Shown piece by piece: positions 27,511 to 36,350 of a stretch of DNA of 64,000 bases. The notes under the pieces are model-generated. The model was not told where the DNA came from and did not search any database. It saw nothing but the letters and a program-made list of their open reading frames with translations. Each line of letters opens with the position of its first letter. Position 1 is the stretch's first letter. The stretch is from Acrocarpospora catenulata (lineage in GTDB: Bacteria; Actinomycetota; Actinomycetes; Streptosporangiales; Streptosporangiaceae): positions 1-64,000 of the forward strand of contig NZ_JAHCST010000028.1 of the NCBI RefSeq assembly GCF_018476525.1. The letters are read 5' to 3'. A program made the translations under genes and the position numbers.

Positions 27511-27541
27511 CGGGCGGATCAGGTAAGCCCTGACCCGCCCG
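27511..27541. terminator. bidirectional terminator between the ROK gene and a convergent peptidase gene
   Basis: CGGGCGGATCAGG (27511-27523) pairs with CCTGACCCGCCCG (27529-27541) with one mismatch and a five-base loop. It lies between two convergent genes. Confidence 0.7.
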
Positions 27542-27556
27542 TGTCCGACTATGCCG

Positions 27557-28393
27557 TCAGGCGACCCGGGCGTTGCTCACCACCCAGGTGTTGCAGGCGG
27601 CGGGGGAGCCCGACTGGAACCCGCGCTCCAGCCAGAACACCTGGTTGCGGCCCTTGCCGTGCAGGGCGTCGTCGGCGTTCTTGACCGCCCAGTTGTTGAT
27701 GTGCTCCCACTCCTCGAAGTCCACCGGCAGCGAGTCCTGGGCCCCGCTCAGGAACACCCCGGCGAAGCACTCGGCCTGCTGCTCCACCCGGTGGCTGAGC
27801 AGGTTCTTCGCCGTCTTGGTGCGGGCCCTGTAGGCCAGGTTGTAGTACGGCGTGAGCATCCCGGACCGCTGCTGCACGTGGTGCGCGATCTCGTGCGCCA
27901 TGGTCTTGGCCAGCACCAGCGGGAACGGCTGCTTGATCTGCTCGGACGTCAACAGGATGTAGATGGTCTGGTTGTGCGGGCAGTAGTGCCCCCAGTAGGT
28001 CTTGGTGAGCCGCCCGCAGGGCGTCTTGGGGCCGGAGGTCCTGATAACGATCTTCGGCACCCGGTAGGTCCAGCCCACCGCCTTGAACTTGCGGGCCCAC
28101 ATCTGGTTGACACAGCGGTAGACCTGCAGCATGTAGGTCTTGGCGGCTGCCGCGCTGCCCGCCCGGGGCTCGGTCGGGGAGCAGTCGATGGTGCCCACCG
28201 AGCCGGAGCGGTAGATCTTGTTCTTGGTCAGGACAGTGGGGAATCCCGCCTGCGCGCTCACGACGGCCCCTGCGGTGGGGGCCGCGGCCACCTGGGCGGT
28301 GCTTGCCTGCGCGGAGACCGGCAGGGCTAAGGCGGCGCTCAAGCCGAGCGTGACAGCCAGGAGAACGAGACGTGCGATAAGGGGGGTTCGCAT
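27557..28393 (-). CDS. secreted neutral zinc metallopeptidase (YpfJ-like), copy 1
   Basis: 278 residues with a classical signal peptide (hydrophobic core LVLLAVTLGLSAALALPVSA, cleavage probably after AQA near 30). The mature part holds the zincin motif HEIAHH (His167, Glu168, His171) and a downstream glutamate in EQQAECFAG (about 208) as third ligand, the arrangement of the putative neutral zinc metallopeptidase family (PF04228-like). Four to six Cys suggest disulfides outside the cell. It is the last gene of a leftward set with the kinase (75 bases upstream). A paralogue at 38473-39234 closes the other side of the cassette; substrate unknown. Confidence 0.88.
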   Translation of the reverse strand: MRTPLIARLVLLAVTLGLSAALALPVSAQASTAQVAAAPTAGAVVSAQAGFPTVLTKNKIYRSGSVGTIDCSPTEPRAGSAAAAKTYMLQVYRCVNQMWARKFKAVGWTYRVPKIVIRTSGPKTPCGRLTKTYWGHYCPHNQTIYILLTSEQIKQPFPLVLAKTMAHEIAHHVQQRSGMLTPYYNLAYRARTKTAKNLLSHRVEQQAECFAGVFLSGAQDSLPVDFEEWEHINNWAVKNADDALHGKGRNQVFWLERGFQSGSPAACNTWVVSNARVA

Positions 28394-28468
28394 GGTTCAG
28401 AGACCTTATTGCAGGTCCTATTTACACGTAAAGTTGAGGAAGTTACTGAGGTGTCAGAAGTGTCCGGC

Positions 28469-30004
28469 TCAGGACTGGAACAGGTACCGGTCCACATGCC
28501 GCCGGATCGGCTGCCCGAGCCCGGCGAGCAGCTCGCCCGCGCGCCCGTCACCGGCGGCCTGGATGATCGAGGCCACGATCGGCGGGGGCACCAGCCGCAG
28601 CACGTCACAGGCGTCCTCGACGGGCATCGCGCCGATCACCGGCCCGGCCCCGCGGTCGCCGGCCAGGGCCGTGACGATCTCCCCGGCGGCCCTGCGGTCG
28701 ACCTGCCGCAGGATGCGGGCCGCCTCCGGCGCGGGCAGCAGGGCCAGCAGCGCCGCCGCCGGGCGGTCGGTGGCGTAACTCAGCCCCCTGGCGGCCCGGA
28801 CCGGCGACAATATCGACAGCACCTCGGCCGCCCGGTCCGGCTCCTCAGCCAGCACGTCCAGCACCCGTCCGGCCGACTTGGCCGGCAGCCGGGCCAGCAG
28901 CGGGCCCGCCCGGTTCGGCGTCAGGGCCAGCAGCACCCCGCCGGCCACCCGGGGGGCGGCCGCGACCAGCAGCTCCCTGGCGGCCTCCACCGGCAGCCGG
29001 TCCACCAGCGCGGCGGCGGCCTCCCTGCTCATCCCGGCGATCACCTGGGCGGCCTCGGCGGGCCGCAGACTGGCCAGATCCACCCGGACAGTGACACCCG
29101 GGGGCGGCGTGCTCACCTTCGGCGGGGGGTTCTCACGCGGGGTCTCCCGGGGCCTGGGGGTCTCTCGGGGTGGCCGGCTGGGTGCAGGATCGGTGATCGC
29201 GCGGAGTTCGGCCGCCAGGTCCCGGGCGTTCAGGCGGCGGGCCGGATCCTTGACCAGCAGCCGGGCGATCGTGCCCGCCAGCGGCCCCGGCGGCAGCGCG
29301 GGCGGTACGTCCTTCAGGATGGCCATCATCGTGGCGGGCCCGTTGTCGTTCCGCCGGAACGGCGAGTACCCCGCCACCATGGTGTAGAGCGTCACCCCGA
29401 GCGCCCACAGATCCGAGGCCGGACCGGGCTCATGGCCCTCCAGCCGCTCCGGCGCCAGCAGCTCCAGGGTCCCGATGAACATGTTGGTCGAGGTCAGCTT
29501 GTTCTCGCCGATGATGTGCGCGATCCCGAAGTCGAGCAGGAAGACCTTGCCGGTGTCGGTGACCATGATGTTGGCCGGCTTCACGTCCCGGTGCAGCACG
29601 TCGGCCCGGTGCGCGGCGTCCAGCGCGCCCAGCACCCCCAGCGCGATCGAGGCCAGCTCCCGGTCCCCTGGCCGCCGCCCGTCGTCCAGCAGGTCCTGGA
29701 GCGAGTCCCCCTCGATGTACGCCATGACGATGCAGGGGTGGCCGTCCTCCAGGAACATGTCGAAGATCTCGACGATCGACGGGTGCTTGATCCGGCCCAG
29801 CACGTCGGCCTCCCGCAACGCGCGCGCCCGCCGTACGGTCAGGTCCTCCGCGGTGTGCTCGGGGCGGAGGATCTTGAGCGCCACCCTGCGCTCCAGCACC
29901 AGGTCGTCGGCCAGCCAGACGATGCCCATCCCGCCCCGCCCGAGCGGGGTCAGCGGCCGGTACCGGCCGCCGCCCACCGGCGGACCGTGCTCTTTGAAGA
30001 TCAT
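28469..30004 (-). CDS. Ser/Thr protein kinase with C-terminal helical repeats
   Basis: 511-residue cytosolic kinase. The catalytic domain (about 14-265) has the Gly loop LGRGGMGIVW, the ATP-binding Lys 44, the HRDVKPAN loop (138-145) and DFG (158-160), all intact. There is no transmembrane segment, unlike PknB-type kinases. A Pro-rich linker (about 270-303) leads to about 200 residues of short helical repeats (EAAQVIAGMSREAAAALVDR, then RVLDVLAEEPDRAAEVLSIL and similar), resembling the MgtE N-terminal or FliG middle superhelix. It lies 28 bases after the DUF4407 gene, so the two are probably co-expressed, and the kinase may phosphorylate its Thr-rich tail. No PASTA or FHA domain is present. 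Confidence 0.92.
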   Translation of the reverse strand: MIFKEHGPPVGGGRYRPLTPLGRGGMGIVWLADDLVLERRVALKILRPEHTAEDLTVRRARALREADVLGRIKHPSIVEIFDMFLEDGHPCIVMAYIEGDSLQDLLDDGRRPGDRELASIALGVLGALDAAHRADVLHRDVKPANIMVTDTGKVFLLDFGIAHIIGENKLTSTNMFIGTLELLAPERLEGHEPGPASDLWALGVTLYTMVAGYSPFRRNDNGPATMMAILKDVPPALPPGPLAGTIARLLVKDPARRLNARDLAAELRAITDPAPSRPPRETPRPRETPRENPPPKVSTPPPGVTVRVDLASLRPAEAAQVIAGMSREAAAALVDRLPVEAARELLVAAAPRVAGGVLLALTPNRAGPLLARLPAKSAGRVLDVLAEEPDRAAEVLSILSPVRAARGLSYATDRPAAALLALLPAPEAARILRQVDRRAAGEIVTALAGDRGAGPVIGAMPVEDACDVLRLVPPPIVASIIQAAGDGRAGELLAGLGQPIRRHVDRYLFQS

Positions 30005-30031
30005 GAATGTGCGCTCAGGCTTTCGAGGGGA

Positions 30032-31525
30032 TCAGTCTTTGGGGAACAACTCGAACCCGCTGGTACGGTCCTCCACGGGGATCGAGGCCCGGTCGAGCTG
30101 GCGGTCGTCCCGCATCGCGCGCAGCGCCTCGTCGTCCACCGACCGGTACCCCTGGGTGACGTCCGCGGGCTCCGGCCGCGCGTCCACCGCCGTGGACCGC
30201 TCGACCGCCGCGGGCTCCTCGATCACGTTGGGGCGTTCGACCATCGTGGGGCGTTCGACCATCGTGGGGCGCTGCGCCGGAATGGGACCGCTGGGCGGGC
30301 CGGACGGCGCCGTCCGGCCGGTGGGTTCCGCGGCGTCCGGCAGGTTCCAGAGCTCCCAGATGGTGGACCCGCCGGCGCCGGTCGTCCCCGGCCGCCCGGC
30401 GAAGCTCTGCTTGGCGTCCCGGAGCTCCCGCTGCTCGGCCAGCGCCAGGATCCTCTCGTAGTTGCCCGGCCGCATCATCAGCTTGACCGTCACCGGCAGG
30501 CATTCGATCAGCAGGAAGAGCAGGAAGAGCAGGATGTGCGCGGTGCGCATGGTGAAGTCCTGGCCGGAGACGTCGTTGAGCGCCTGGAGCCGGAGCAACA
30601 GGCCGCCCTCGGCCCGGGTCTCGGCGTCGGCCAGGCGTTGCAGGTCGGCCTGCCTGGCGACAGCCGCGTCCAGTTCGGCCTGGACCTTGGGCAGGTCGGC
30701 CCTGGCCTGGGTGACCCGGGTCTCCTTGTTGGCCTCCCCGGTGCGGACCAGTTCGTCCCTGCGGTTCTTGATCTCCCGGTTGAGCTGGTCCACCCGGTTC
30801 TGCGCCGTCCGGTAGGCCTTCTCACTGGCCTGGGCGAGCGGGCCGTCCCCCTTCTTGGTGCAGCCGGCGCCGCCGTACAGCTGGCACTGCCATTCCTTGT
30901 AGTGCTTGTCGGCCAGCGCCTGCTGGTCCTTGACCTGTTTGGTGAGGGCCTTGACGGTCTGGTCGGTGGCCGGGTCCAGCGGCACGTCGCCGTTGGAGAG
31001 GATCACGCTGTTGAGGTTCTCGACCTGCTTGCGGAGGGCGCTGACCTCCTGGCCGATGGTGTCCTGCTGCTGCCGCCGGGCGAACTCGTTGGCGGTGTCC
31101 TGCTTGATCTGCACGATCCGGGCCTCGATCTCCCGGTCGAAGATCTGGAGCACCAGCGGCGTGGAGATCACCAGGCCGAGCAGGACCGCCATCAGGATGC
31201 GGGGGAGCGCGATGACCCACTTGCGCGCCGCGTCCGCGCGCATGGTGCTGACCAGCCACCGGTCCAGGCTGAGGATGGCCGCCCCCCAGGCCAGGCTGAC
31301 CGGAATGGCCAGGAAAAGGGGAACGCCCAGCGCGCTCCAAAGCGCGAAAGTCATCGAAACGGACGCGAGCACACCGGTGGTGAGCACCGCGCCGCCGATT
31401 CCCTCAAATTTGCCCTGCTCGGTCTTGCAGTGCTCGAGGACTTCGGGACGGGCCCCGGACAGGGCGACTAGGACCCTTTTAATCCCATCCATTACAGAGT
31501 GTCCGTTCTGGTTGCTCAGCCGCAT
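30032..31525 (-). CDS. DUF4407 coiled-coil membrane protein
   Basis: 497 residues. Three hydrophobic segments lie within about 45-130 (VLASVSMTFALWSALGVPLF, IPVSLAWGAAILSL, ILMAVLLGLVISTPLVLQIF); a long charged coiled coil follows (about 130-330, with a Cys pair in QCQLYGGAGC), then a fourth membrane segment HILLFLLFLLIECLPVTVKL. The cytosolic C-terminal tail is Pro/Thr/Glu-rich with a repeated PTMVER hexapeptide. This is the DUF4407 layout; members are found in secretion and signalling islands but have no known activity. ATG at 31525 has AAGGAA upstream; ATG at 31492 is possible. The adjacent kinase gene suggests the tail is a phosphorylation platform (inference). Confidence 0.87.
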   Translation of the reverse strand: MRLSNQNGHSVMDGIKRVLVALSGARPEVLEHCKTEQGKFEGIGGAVLTTGVLASVSMTFALWSALGVPLFLAIPVSLAWGAAILSLDRWLVSTMRADAARKWVIALPRILMAVLLGLVISTPLVLQIFDREIEARIVQIKQDTANEFARRQQQDTIGQEVSALRKQVENLNSVILSNGDVPLDPATDQTVKALTKQVKDQQALADKHYKEWQCQLYGGAGCTKKGDGPLAQASEKAYRTAQNRVDQLNREIKNRRDELVRTGEANKETRVTQARADLPKVQAELDAAVARQADLQRLADAETRAEGGLLLRLQALNDVSGQDFTMRTAHILLFLLFLLIECLPVTVKLMMRPGNYERILALAEQRELRDAKQSFAGRPGTTGAGGSTIWELWNLPDAAEPTGRTAPSGPPSGPIPAQRPTMVERPTMVERPNVIEEPAAVERSTAVDARPEPADVTQGYRSVDDEALRAMRDDRQLDRASIPVEDRTSGFELFPKD

Positions 31526-31631
31526 CCCGACCGGTTCCTTTATCGTTATGGATTTCCCGAAAGCTGAGGCATCGTATCATGATGGAAAAACGTAGTATGT
31601 AGCCGATCATCGTCAGCTATTACAGTCATTG

Positions 31632-31660
31632 TAGATATTCGCTCGGGGGAGCGCGTCCAA
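31632..31660 (-). promoter_or_regulatory. candidate promoter for the DUF4407-kinase operon
   Basis: On the minus strand TTGGAC (31660-31655) is followed after 17 bases by TATCTA (31637-31632), about 105 bases before the DUF4407 start. A weaker rightward candidate, TTGCGG (31683-31688) with TCTATT (31705-31710), faces the vWA-like gene. The 220-base divergent intergenic region is clearly more AT-rich than its neighbours. Confidence 0.35.
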
Positions 31661-31745
31661 CCTGGTTCGGCTTTTCGTGTTGTTGCGGGTGGGGCTTGAG
31701 GCAATCTATTTCACGAAATGGGCGATTTGTAACCAAAGCTAGTCG

Positions 31746-33179
31746 GTGGGTGCTTTGACCGGTTCTGGGGAGGATCTGTTACGCAAAGCGCTCTCCGAAT
31801 CGATCAGGGCGATGGCGGCCACCGGGCCGCTGACCGTGGCGGAGGTCGCCGCCGACGGCATCGCCAGGTTCCAGCTGAGCCTGGACGGGGCGGGCACCCC
31901 ACGGTGCTGGGTCCAGCCGATCCAGTCCTGGCACGAACTGATCGGCGAGCGGTGGGGTGAGCCGGCCGGGCCCGACGACCAGGAGGCCGTCCGGGACGCG
32001 GTGCTGCGCGCCGCCGGGGTGCTCACCGATGGCACGGTCATCCTGATCTCCTCCTTCTCGCCGACCGTCAACACCGACCAGGCGATGGCCATCCTCCGCA
32101 CGGCCCGGCCGGACGCGCTCGCCCTCACCGTGCCCGGCGCCCGGGTGGACGAGCTGATCAGCGAAACCATGGCCGAGGAACCCATCACCCGGCTGTACGA
32201 CCTGGTGGTGCTGAAGACCAAGCCGGACACCGGACGGCTGGAGCTGACCGGGCACCAGCTCTTCCCCAGCGGCGCCAAGCGCGGTGAGCGGACACCGGTC
32301 TCCTTCCAGGTCGCCACCACCGACCGGCGCGGCGTCGCCTTCGCGGTGGTGGCCTGGCAGGGCCGTCATCCGCAGCTGGTCTCGGTGCACCGCGTCCGGC
32401 TCCCCCCTGGCCGTCACGAGGCCACCGCCGAGCTGCGCGCGCCCGGTCTGGTGCGCTTCCACGGCCTGCCCGGTCTGGTGGCCGACGAACGCGACTGGGC
32501 GGATCTGGTCGCCTCGATTCCGGAATCCCTCCAGGAGGCGCCGGCCGCCGTCCACCTGATCTGCGCCATCGAGATCTGCGGCCACTCCGACCAGGTCAGA
32601 ACCCGGATCGATCAGGCGGGTCAGATGGTGGACAAGGTGGCCGCCTCGTTGCCCGGGCGGCTCAAGGTCTCGCTGGTGACGTACGCGGCGCACTCCTACG
32701 ACTTCCAGGTCAAGGAGGAGGGGGTGCTGATCCCGGCCTGGAAGGTCGCCCCCGGCCAGGCGCGGGAGGAGCTGGTGGGGCTCGACCGGGCCGGCCCGGC
32801 ACCCTGGGGCTACCCCGACGGCGCCCAGCTGGAGGACATGCTCGCGGCGGTCCTCGCGCGGCTCGGCCCCGAGCGGGACGAGGACACCGTGCTGCTGATC
32901 ATCGGCGGGCGCAACCCGCATCCGCCGGCGGCCAGCTCGCACATCCTGCCCTGCCCCAACCAGCACGACTGGGAGCAGCTGGTCCGGCGGTTCGAGCGGC
33001 GGAGGGGGGCCAGGCTGGGGGTGATCCACGACCGTCCGCCCGAGCAGGCCGGCCGGGAGTGGACCCGGCTGGGGCGGGCCGCCATGGCCCACCTGGACTT
33101 CGTCGACTTCCCGGCGCTCCGCGCCGGCCTGGGCCTGTCCGCCCGGGACCAGGCCGTCAACTTCCCGCTCATCGACTGA
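31746..33179 (+). CDS. vWA-like protein of a GTPase cassette
   Basis: 477 residues, no signal or membrane segment. The first ~150 residues include TVILISSFSPTVNTDQAMAI, an alpha/beta domain I cannot name. From about 265 the pattern is that of a von Willebrand A fold: AVHLICAIEICGHSDQV at the first strand where DxSxS should be, a helix, then LKVSLVTYAAHSYDF, and later EDTVLLIIGGRNPHPP. The metal-binding MIDAS residues are not convincing, so metal binding is doubtful. GTG at 31746 is the first start after the divergent promoter region. It heads a rightward operon with the GTPase (34 bases later) and two paralogous anchored proteins. Confidence 0.62.
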   Translation: MGALTGSGEDLLRKALSESIRAMAATGPLTVAEVAADGIARFQLSLDGAGTPRCWVQPIQSWHELIGERWGEPAGPDDQEAVRDAVLRAAGVLTDGTVILISSFSPTVNTDQAMAILRTARPDALALTVPGARVDELISETMAEEPITRLYDLVVLKTKPDTGRLELTGHQLFPSGAKRGERTPVSFQVATTDRRGVAFAVVAWQGRHPQLVSVHRVRLPPGRHEATAELRAPGLVRFHGLPGLVADERDWADLVASIPESLQEAPAAVHLICAIEICGHSDQVRTRIDQAGQMVDKVAASLPGRLKVSLVTYAAHSYDFQVKEEGVLIPAWKVAPGQAREELVGLDRAGPAPWGYPDGAQLEDMLAAVLARLGPERDEDTVLLIIGGRNPHPPAASSHILPCPNQHDWEQLVRRFERRRGARLGVIHDRPPEQAGREWTRLGRAAMAHLDFVDFPALRAGLGLSARDQAVNFPLID

Positions 33180-33213
33180 CCGACCCGATCCGACCGACTG
33201 GAGCGACACGGAG

Positions 33214-34218
33214 ATGTCCAATCCGACGTTCGAACGTCCCGAGCACAGCATTGCCATGTGGGGCGCCCCGGGCTCGGGCAAGACCACCATGCTGGCCGCA
33301 CTCAGTCTCGCCCTCATCGAGAGGGACGGTCCCTGGAAACTGGTCGGCGCCGACGCCAACGCCACCAGCGTGCTCCTGGAGAAGTCCGCGGCCCTGGACC
33401 GCCAGGAGTTCCCGCTGGCCACCATCGACATCGAGAAGTTCCGCTGGCTGCTGGTCGGCAGTTCGCCACAGCAGGACCGGCGTTTCGGCGGCTGGCGCGG
33501 GCGGTCCCGGGACACCCGCGCGCCCAAGATCGGCCTGAACATGATCGATCCCCCCGGTCAGGTCTACGCGGGCGGGGCGGCCCAGCACGCCTCGCTGCTG
33601 CAGAGCCTTGAGGAGAGTCGCGGGATCATCTACCTCTTCGACCCGACGCAGGAGTACATCGCGGGGGACGCCTTCGACTACCTGCACGGCGCCTTGCTCC
33701 AGTTGGCCAGCCAGATGCTCGCCAAAGAGAACGAAACCAGCGGCCGGTTGCCGCACTATCTCGCCGTCTGTATCACCAAATTTGATGATCTGAGGGTCTT
33801 GAAGACGGCGACCAAGCTCAACGTCCTGACCCAGGATCCGAGTGACCCTCACGAATTTCCCACCGTGGAAGACGCGGACGCGCCAACACTCTTCCGCGAG
33901 CTCTGTGAGATTTCCGCCAGGGGGAGCGCCCGCCGGGTGCTGAACGCCCTGGAACGCTTTTTCCATAAGGACCGCCTGAAGTTCTTCGTCACCTCGTCGA
34001 TCGGCTTTTATCTCAAGCCCGGTACGGCCGTCTTCGATCCGCGCGATTTCCAGAACATGGTTCGGCTCTCTCCGGAAGCCGGGCGGGATCAGGACAGCGA
34101 GAAAGGCGCGCAATACCGGATTCGCGGCCAGGCCCGGCCCATCAACGTCTGCGAGCCGGTCATCTGGCTCGCCGAACGGCTGCTCGCCGAACGGCAAGAG
34201 GCCAGGAGCGGGCGATGA
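33214..34218 (+). CDS. P-loop GTPase (double-GTPase/TRAFAC-like)
   Basis: 334-residue soluble NTPase. Walker A/G1 is GAPGSGKTT (17-25), G3 is IDPPGQ (Asp112-Gly115), the base-recognition site is ITKFDDL (about 187-193, a TKxD variant of NKxD) and FVTSSIG may be G5. This favours GTP. An extended segment between G1 and G3 (about 60-105) and FERFFHKDRLKFF after G4 are unlike Ras or translation factors and fit the GTPases of predicted actinobacterial conflict systems. Its stop overlaps the next gene start by ATGA, which argues that the GTPase and the anchored protein are made together and may bind each other. Confidence 0.78.
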   Translation: MSNPTFERPEHSIAMWGAPGSGKTTMLAALSLALIERDGPWKLVGADANATSVLLEKSAALDRQEFPLATIDIEKFRWLLVGSSPQQDRRFGGWRGRSRDTRAPKIGLNMIDPPGQVYAGGAAQHASLLQSLEESRGIIYLFDPTQEYIAGDAFDYLHGALLQLASQMLAKENETSGRLPHYLAVCITKFDDLRVLKTATKLNVLTQDPSDPHEFPTVEDADAPTLFRELCEISARGSARRVLNALERFFHKDRLKFFVTSSIGFYLKPGTAVFDPRDFQNMVRLSPEAGRDQDSEKGAQYRIRGQARPINVCEPVIWLAERLLAERQEARSGR

Positions 34219-36335
34219 ACGGACACGTGCGGCTCCAGGTCGAGTGGGCGGTCGAGGGCAAGACCCCCGGCAGCAACAAGGACTACGGCCTGCTCGCCTG
34301 TAGCCGCGGTGGCCTCACCCCGCACGACTTCACCGAGATCCGGAGCCGGTACGTCACCGGCACACCCAAGGAGCTCCCGCAGATCACCATCGGCTGGGTG
34401 GGCGGCAAGGAGTACACCCGGCTGCTGCTGATCATCCGCCGCTGGTCCGACCAGGCCGACAGCTTCGGACGCCGGATCGCCCAGACGCACTACTTCAGCG
34501 TGCTCTACTCCGACCTGGCCGAGCAGCGCATCTCCTACGAGGGACTGTACGCCGCGCTCGACGCGGAACTCGACGCCGAACGCCTGGTGATCGACCTGGC
34601 CAATCCGGAGAGCTGCGACCCGCTGGACATCCACGTGCCGGTCCTGGACCCCGGCACCCTCGCCAAGCGGGTCAACGACGCCGCGATCCGGGTCGCCGCC
34701 ACCCTCCTCAGCAACCGGCAGCTCGTCGTGGTCGGCGCGGAAAGCCTCCCCCCGCTGCAGCGGCTCCGCTTCCTGGACGTGGTGACCGCGCTCCTCCCGT
34801 ACGGCCTGCGGACCAAACTGAGCGCCTCCACCTGGACCTCGGGCATCACCGACCACGGCATCAGGCTCTCCTTCGCCAGCACCGTGCCCCCCAAGGCCCA
34901 GCAGGTCACCTGGGGCGATCCGGTGACCGTTCCGTACGAGGGCAAGGCGTACTACGAGCTGCTCATCGAGCACGGCGACCGGCTCACGGACGTGGTGGCC
35001 TGGCTGGCCCGCGACTCGGAGTTGCGCAGCTTCTCGTCGGACACCGCGCGGGGGGCGGTGGGCCTGCTCGCGGGGTTCGGGGTCGCCCTGACGACCGGGA
35101 CCTACGACCCGTGGGCGGGTGGACTCCACACCCCGGGCGCCATCGGGGACGCGCTGCGGCAGTGCGACGAGCTGGTCAGGAACCAGGACATCGAGAGTCT
35201 CTCCCGCGTCCTCGGCCATCTGGAGCTGGCCGTCGCCGACCGCAAGGGCAGATTCGACCCCGACGAGCAGGCCCGCTATCGGGAGATCGTCCGGGACTAT
35301 CGCCTGCTGTCCCCGCGTCCTGGCCTGAAGAACGATGTCTGGGACCGGCTCTGCTCGGTGGTGCTGCGGATCGCGTACGGCTCGGTGCTCACCCTGGAGG
35401 GCCTGCTCCATGTCCTCGACCACGTGGACGTGGTGCGGCCGGACCTCATCCAGGCGATGGCCAGGATGGACACCCCCGACCCGTACGTGTGCCTCTATCT
35501 GGCCACCCGGCTGGAGGACTACCGGCAGGCCCAGGCGGTGGAACGGCTGTCCGTCGACGAACTGGCCCGGGCGGCGGCGCAGGAGCCCTACGACCATCTC
35601 GTGATCGAGGCGGCCCTCGACGGACTCGTCCGCCAGGGACAGCGGCAGCAGGACGGCGCCCTGGCGGCGGCGCTTCAGTCATACGGCCATCTCGTGGTCC
35701 CGGTCGTCTTCCACTTCCCGGACGCGGACCAGCGGCTCGCCAAGCTGAGGCGGCTGATCGAGGTGGCGTACGGGTCGAACCGCGACAAGCCCACCTTCGC
35801 GAAGATCGTGCCGTTCCCGCCCGCCCCCCAGGACGCCCTGCTGTTCGCCGCCGCCGCCACCTGGTACGGCCAGGGCTGGGGAGCGGCGTTCCTGGACCCG
35901 GTGATCCCGTTCCTGAGAGGCTCCGGCGTCTCCAAGAGGGAGATCGACCGGATCGGCAAGGAAATGCTCGTCAAGTCGCAGCGGGCGAAGGAACCGATCC
36001 CGGCCGGGCGCCAGATCGAATCCGTCGGGAAACCACCGAGCTTCGGCCAGGAGAACCCCCCATCGAGGCAGCCGTCACCCGAGGAGGTCTACCAGAACCT
36101 CCAGCCGGAGAAGAGGTCGAGGAGACGCCTCTTCACGAGGGTCTCGCTGGACGCGGTGGTCACCACGTTGCTGATCGTCCTGGTGGTGGTCTTCCTGGTG
36201 GGGGTCGTGATCTGGGTGCTCAGCGTGCTGAGCAAGGGCACGTCGCTGCAGGATCCCGGCGTCGGCTCCCCTCGATCCTTCTCTGCCGTGGCCACCTCCG
36301 CGCCCCCTGCCGGCGGAATTCTCCCTCCGAACTAG
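34215..36335 (+). CDS. large GTPase-associated protein with C-terminal anchor, paralogue 1 (GAP1-like)
   Basis: 706 residues. The N-terminal ~180 residues (RLQVEWAVEGKTPGS, YGLLACSRGGLTPHDF, YVTGTPKELPQITIGW, RLLLIIRRWSDQA) form a domain shared almost unchanged with the next gene. A middle region ends in LSASTWTSGITDHGIRLSF, and a helical C-terminal part follows. A single membrane segment, AVVTTLLIVLVVVFLVGVVI (about 648-668), is followed by a short Ser/Pro tail, so most of the protein is cytosolic. The layout recalls GTPase-associated protein 1 (GAP1 N, M and C domains) of GTPase-based conflict systems; this is by pattern, not alignment. The ATG overlaps the GTPase stop. Confidence 0.7.
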   Translation: MNGHVRLQVEWAVEGKTPGSNKDYGLLACSRGGLTPHDFTEIRSRYVTGTPKELPQITIGWVGGKEYTRLLLIIRRWSDQADSFGRRIAQTHYFSVLYSDLAEQRISYEGLYAALDAELDAERLVIDLANPESCDPLDIHVPVLDPGTLAKRVNDAAIRVAATLLSNRQLVVVGAESLPPLQRLRFLDVVTALLPYGLRTKLSASTWTSGITDHGIRLSFASTVPPKAQQVTWGDPVTVPYEGKAYYELLIEHGDRLTDVVAWLARDSELRSFSSDTARGAVGLLAGFGVALTTGTYDPWAGGLHTPGAIGDALRQCDELVRNQDIESLSRVLGHLELAVADRKGRFDPDEQARYREIVRDYRLLSPRPGLKNDVWDRLCSVVLRIAYGSVLTLEGLLHVLDHVDVVRPDLIQAMARMDTPDPYVCLYLATRLEDYRQAQAVERLSVDELARAAAQEPYDHLVIEAALDGLVRQGQRQQDGALAAALQSYGHLVVPVVFHFPDADQRLAKLRRLIEVAYGSNRDKPTFAKIVPFPPAPQDALLFAAAATWYGQGWGAAFLDPVIPFLRGSGVSKREIDRIGKEMLVKSQRAKEPIPAGRQIESVGKPPSFGQENPPSRQPSPEEVYQNLQPEKRSRRRLFTRVSLDAVVTTLLIVLVVVFLVGVVIWVLSVLSKGTSLQDPGVGSPRSFSAVATSAPPAGGILPPN

Positions 36336-36350
36336 TGGAATGAGACAGCG

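Noticed and set aside
28409-31471. 1020-residue plus-strand open frame across the kinase and DUF4407 genes
   Set aside because: Runs through two convincing minus-strand genes with intact catalytic motifs; Arg/Gly/Gln-rich shadow.
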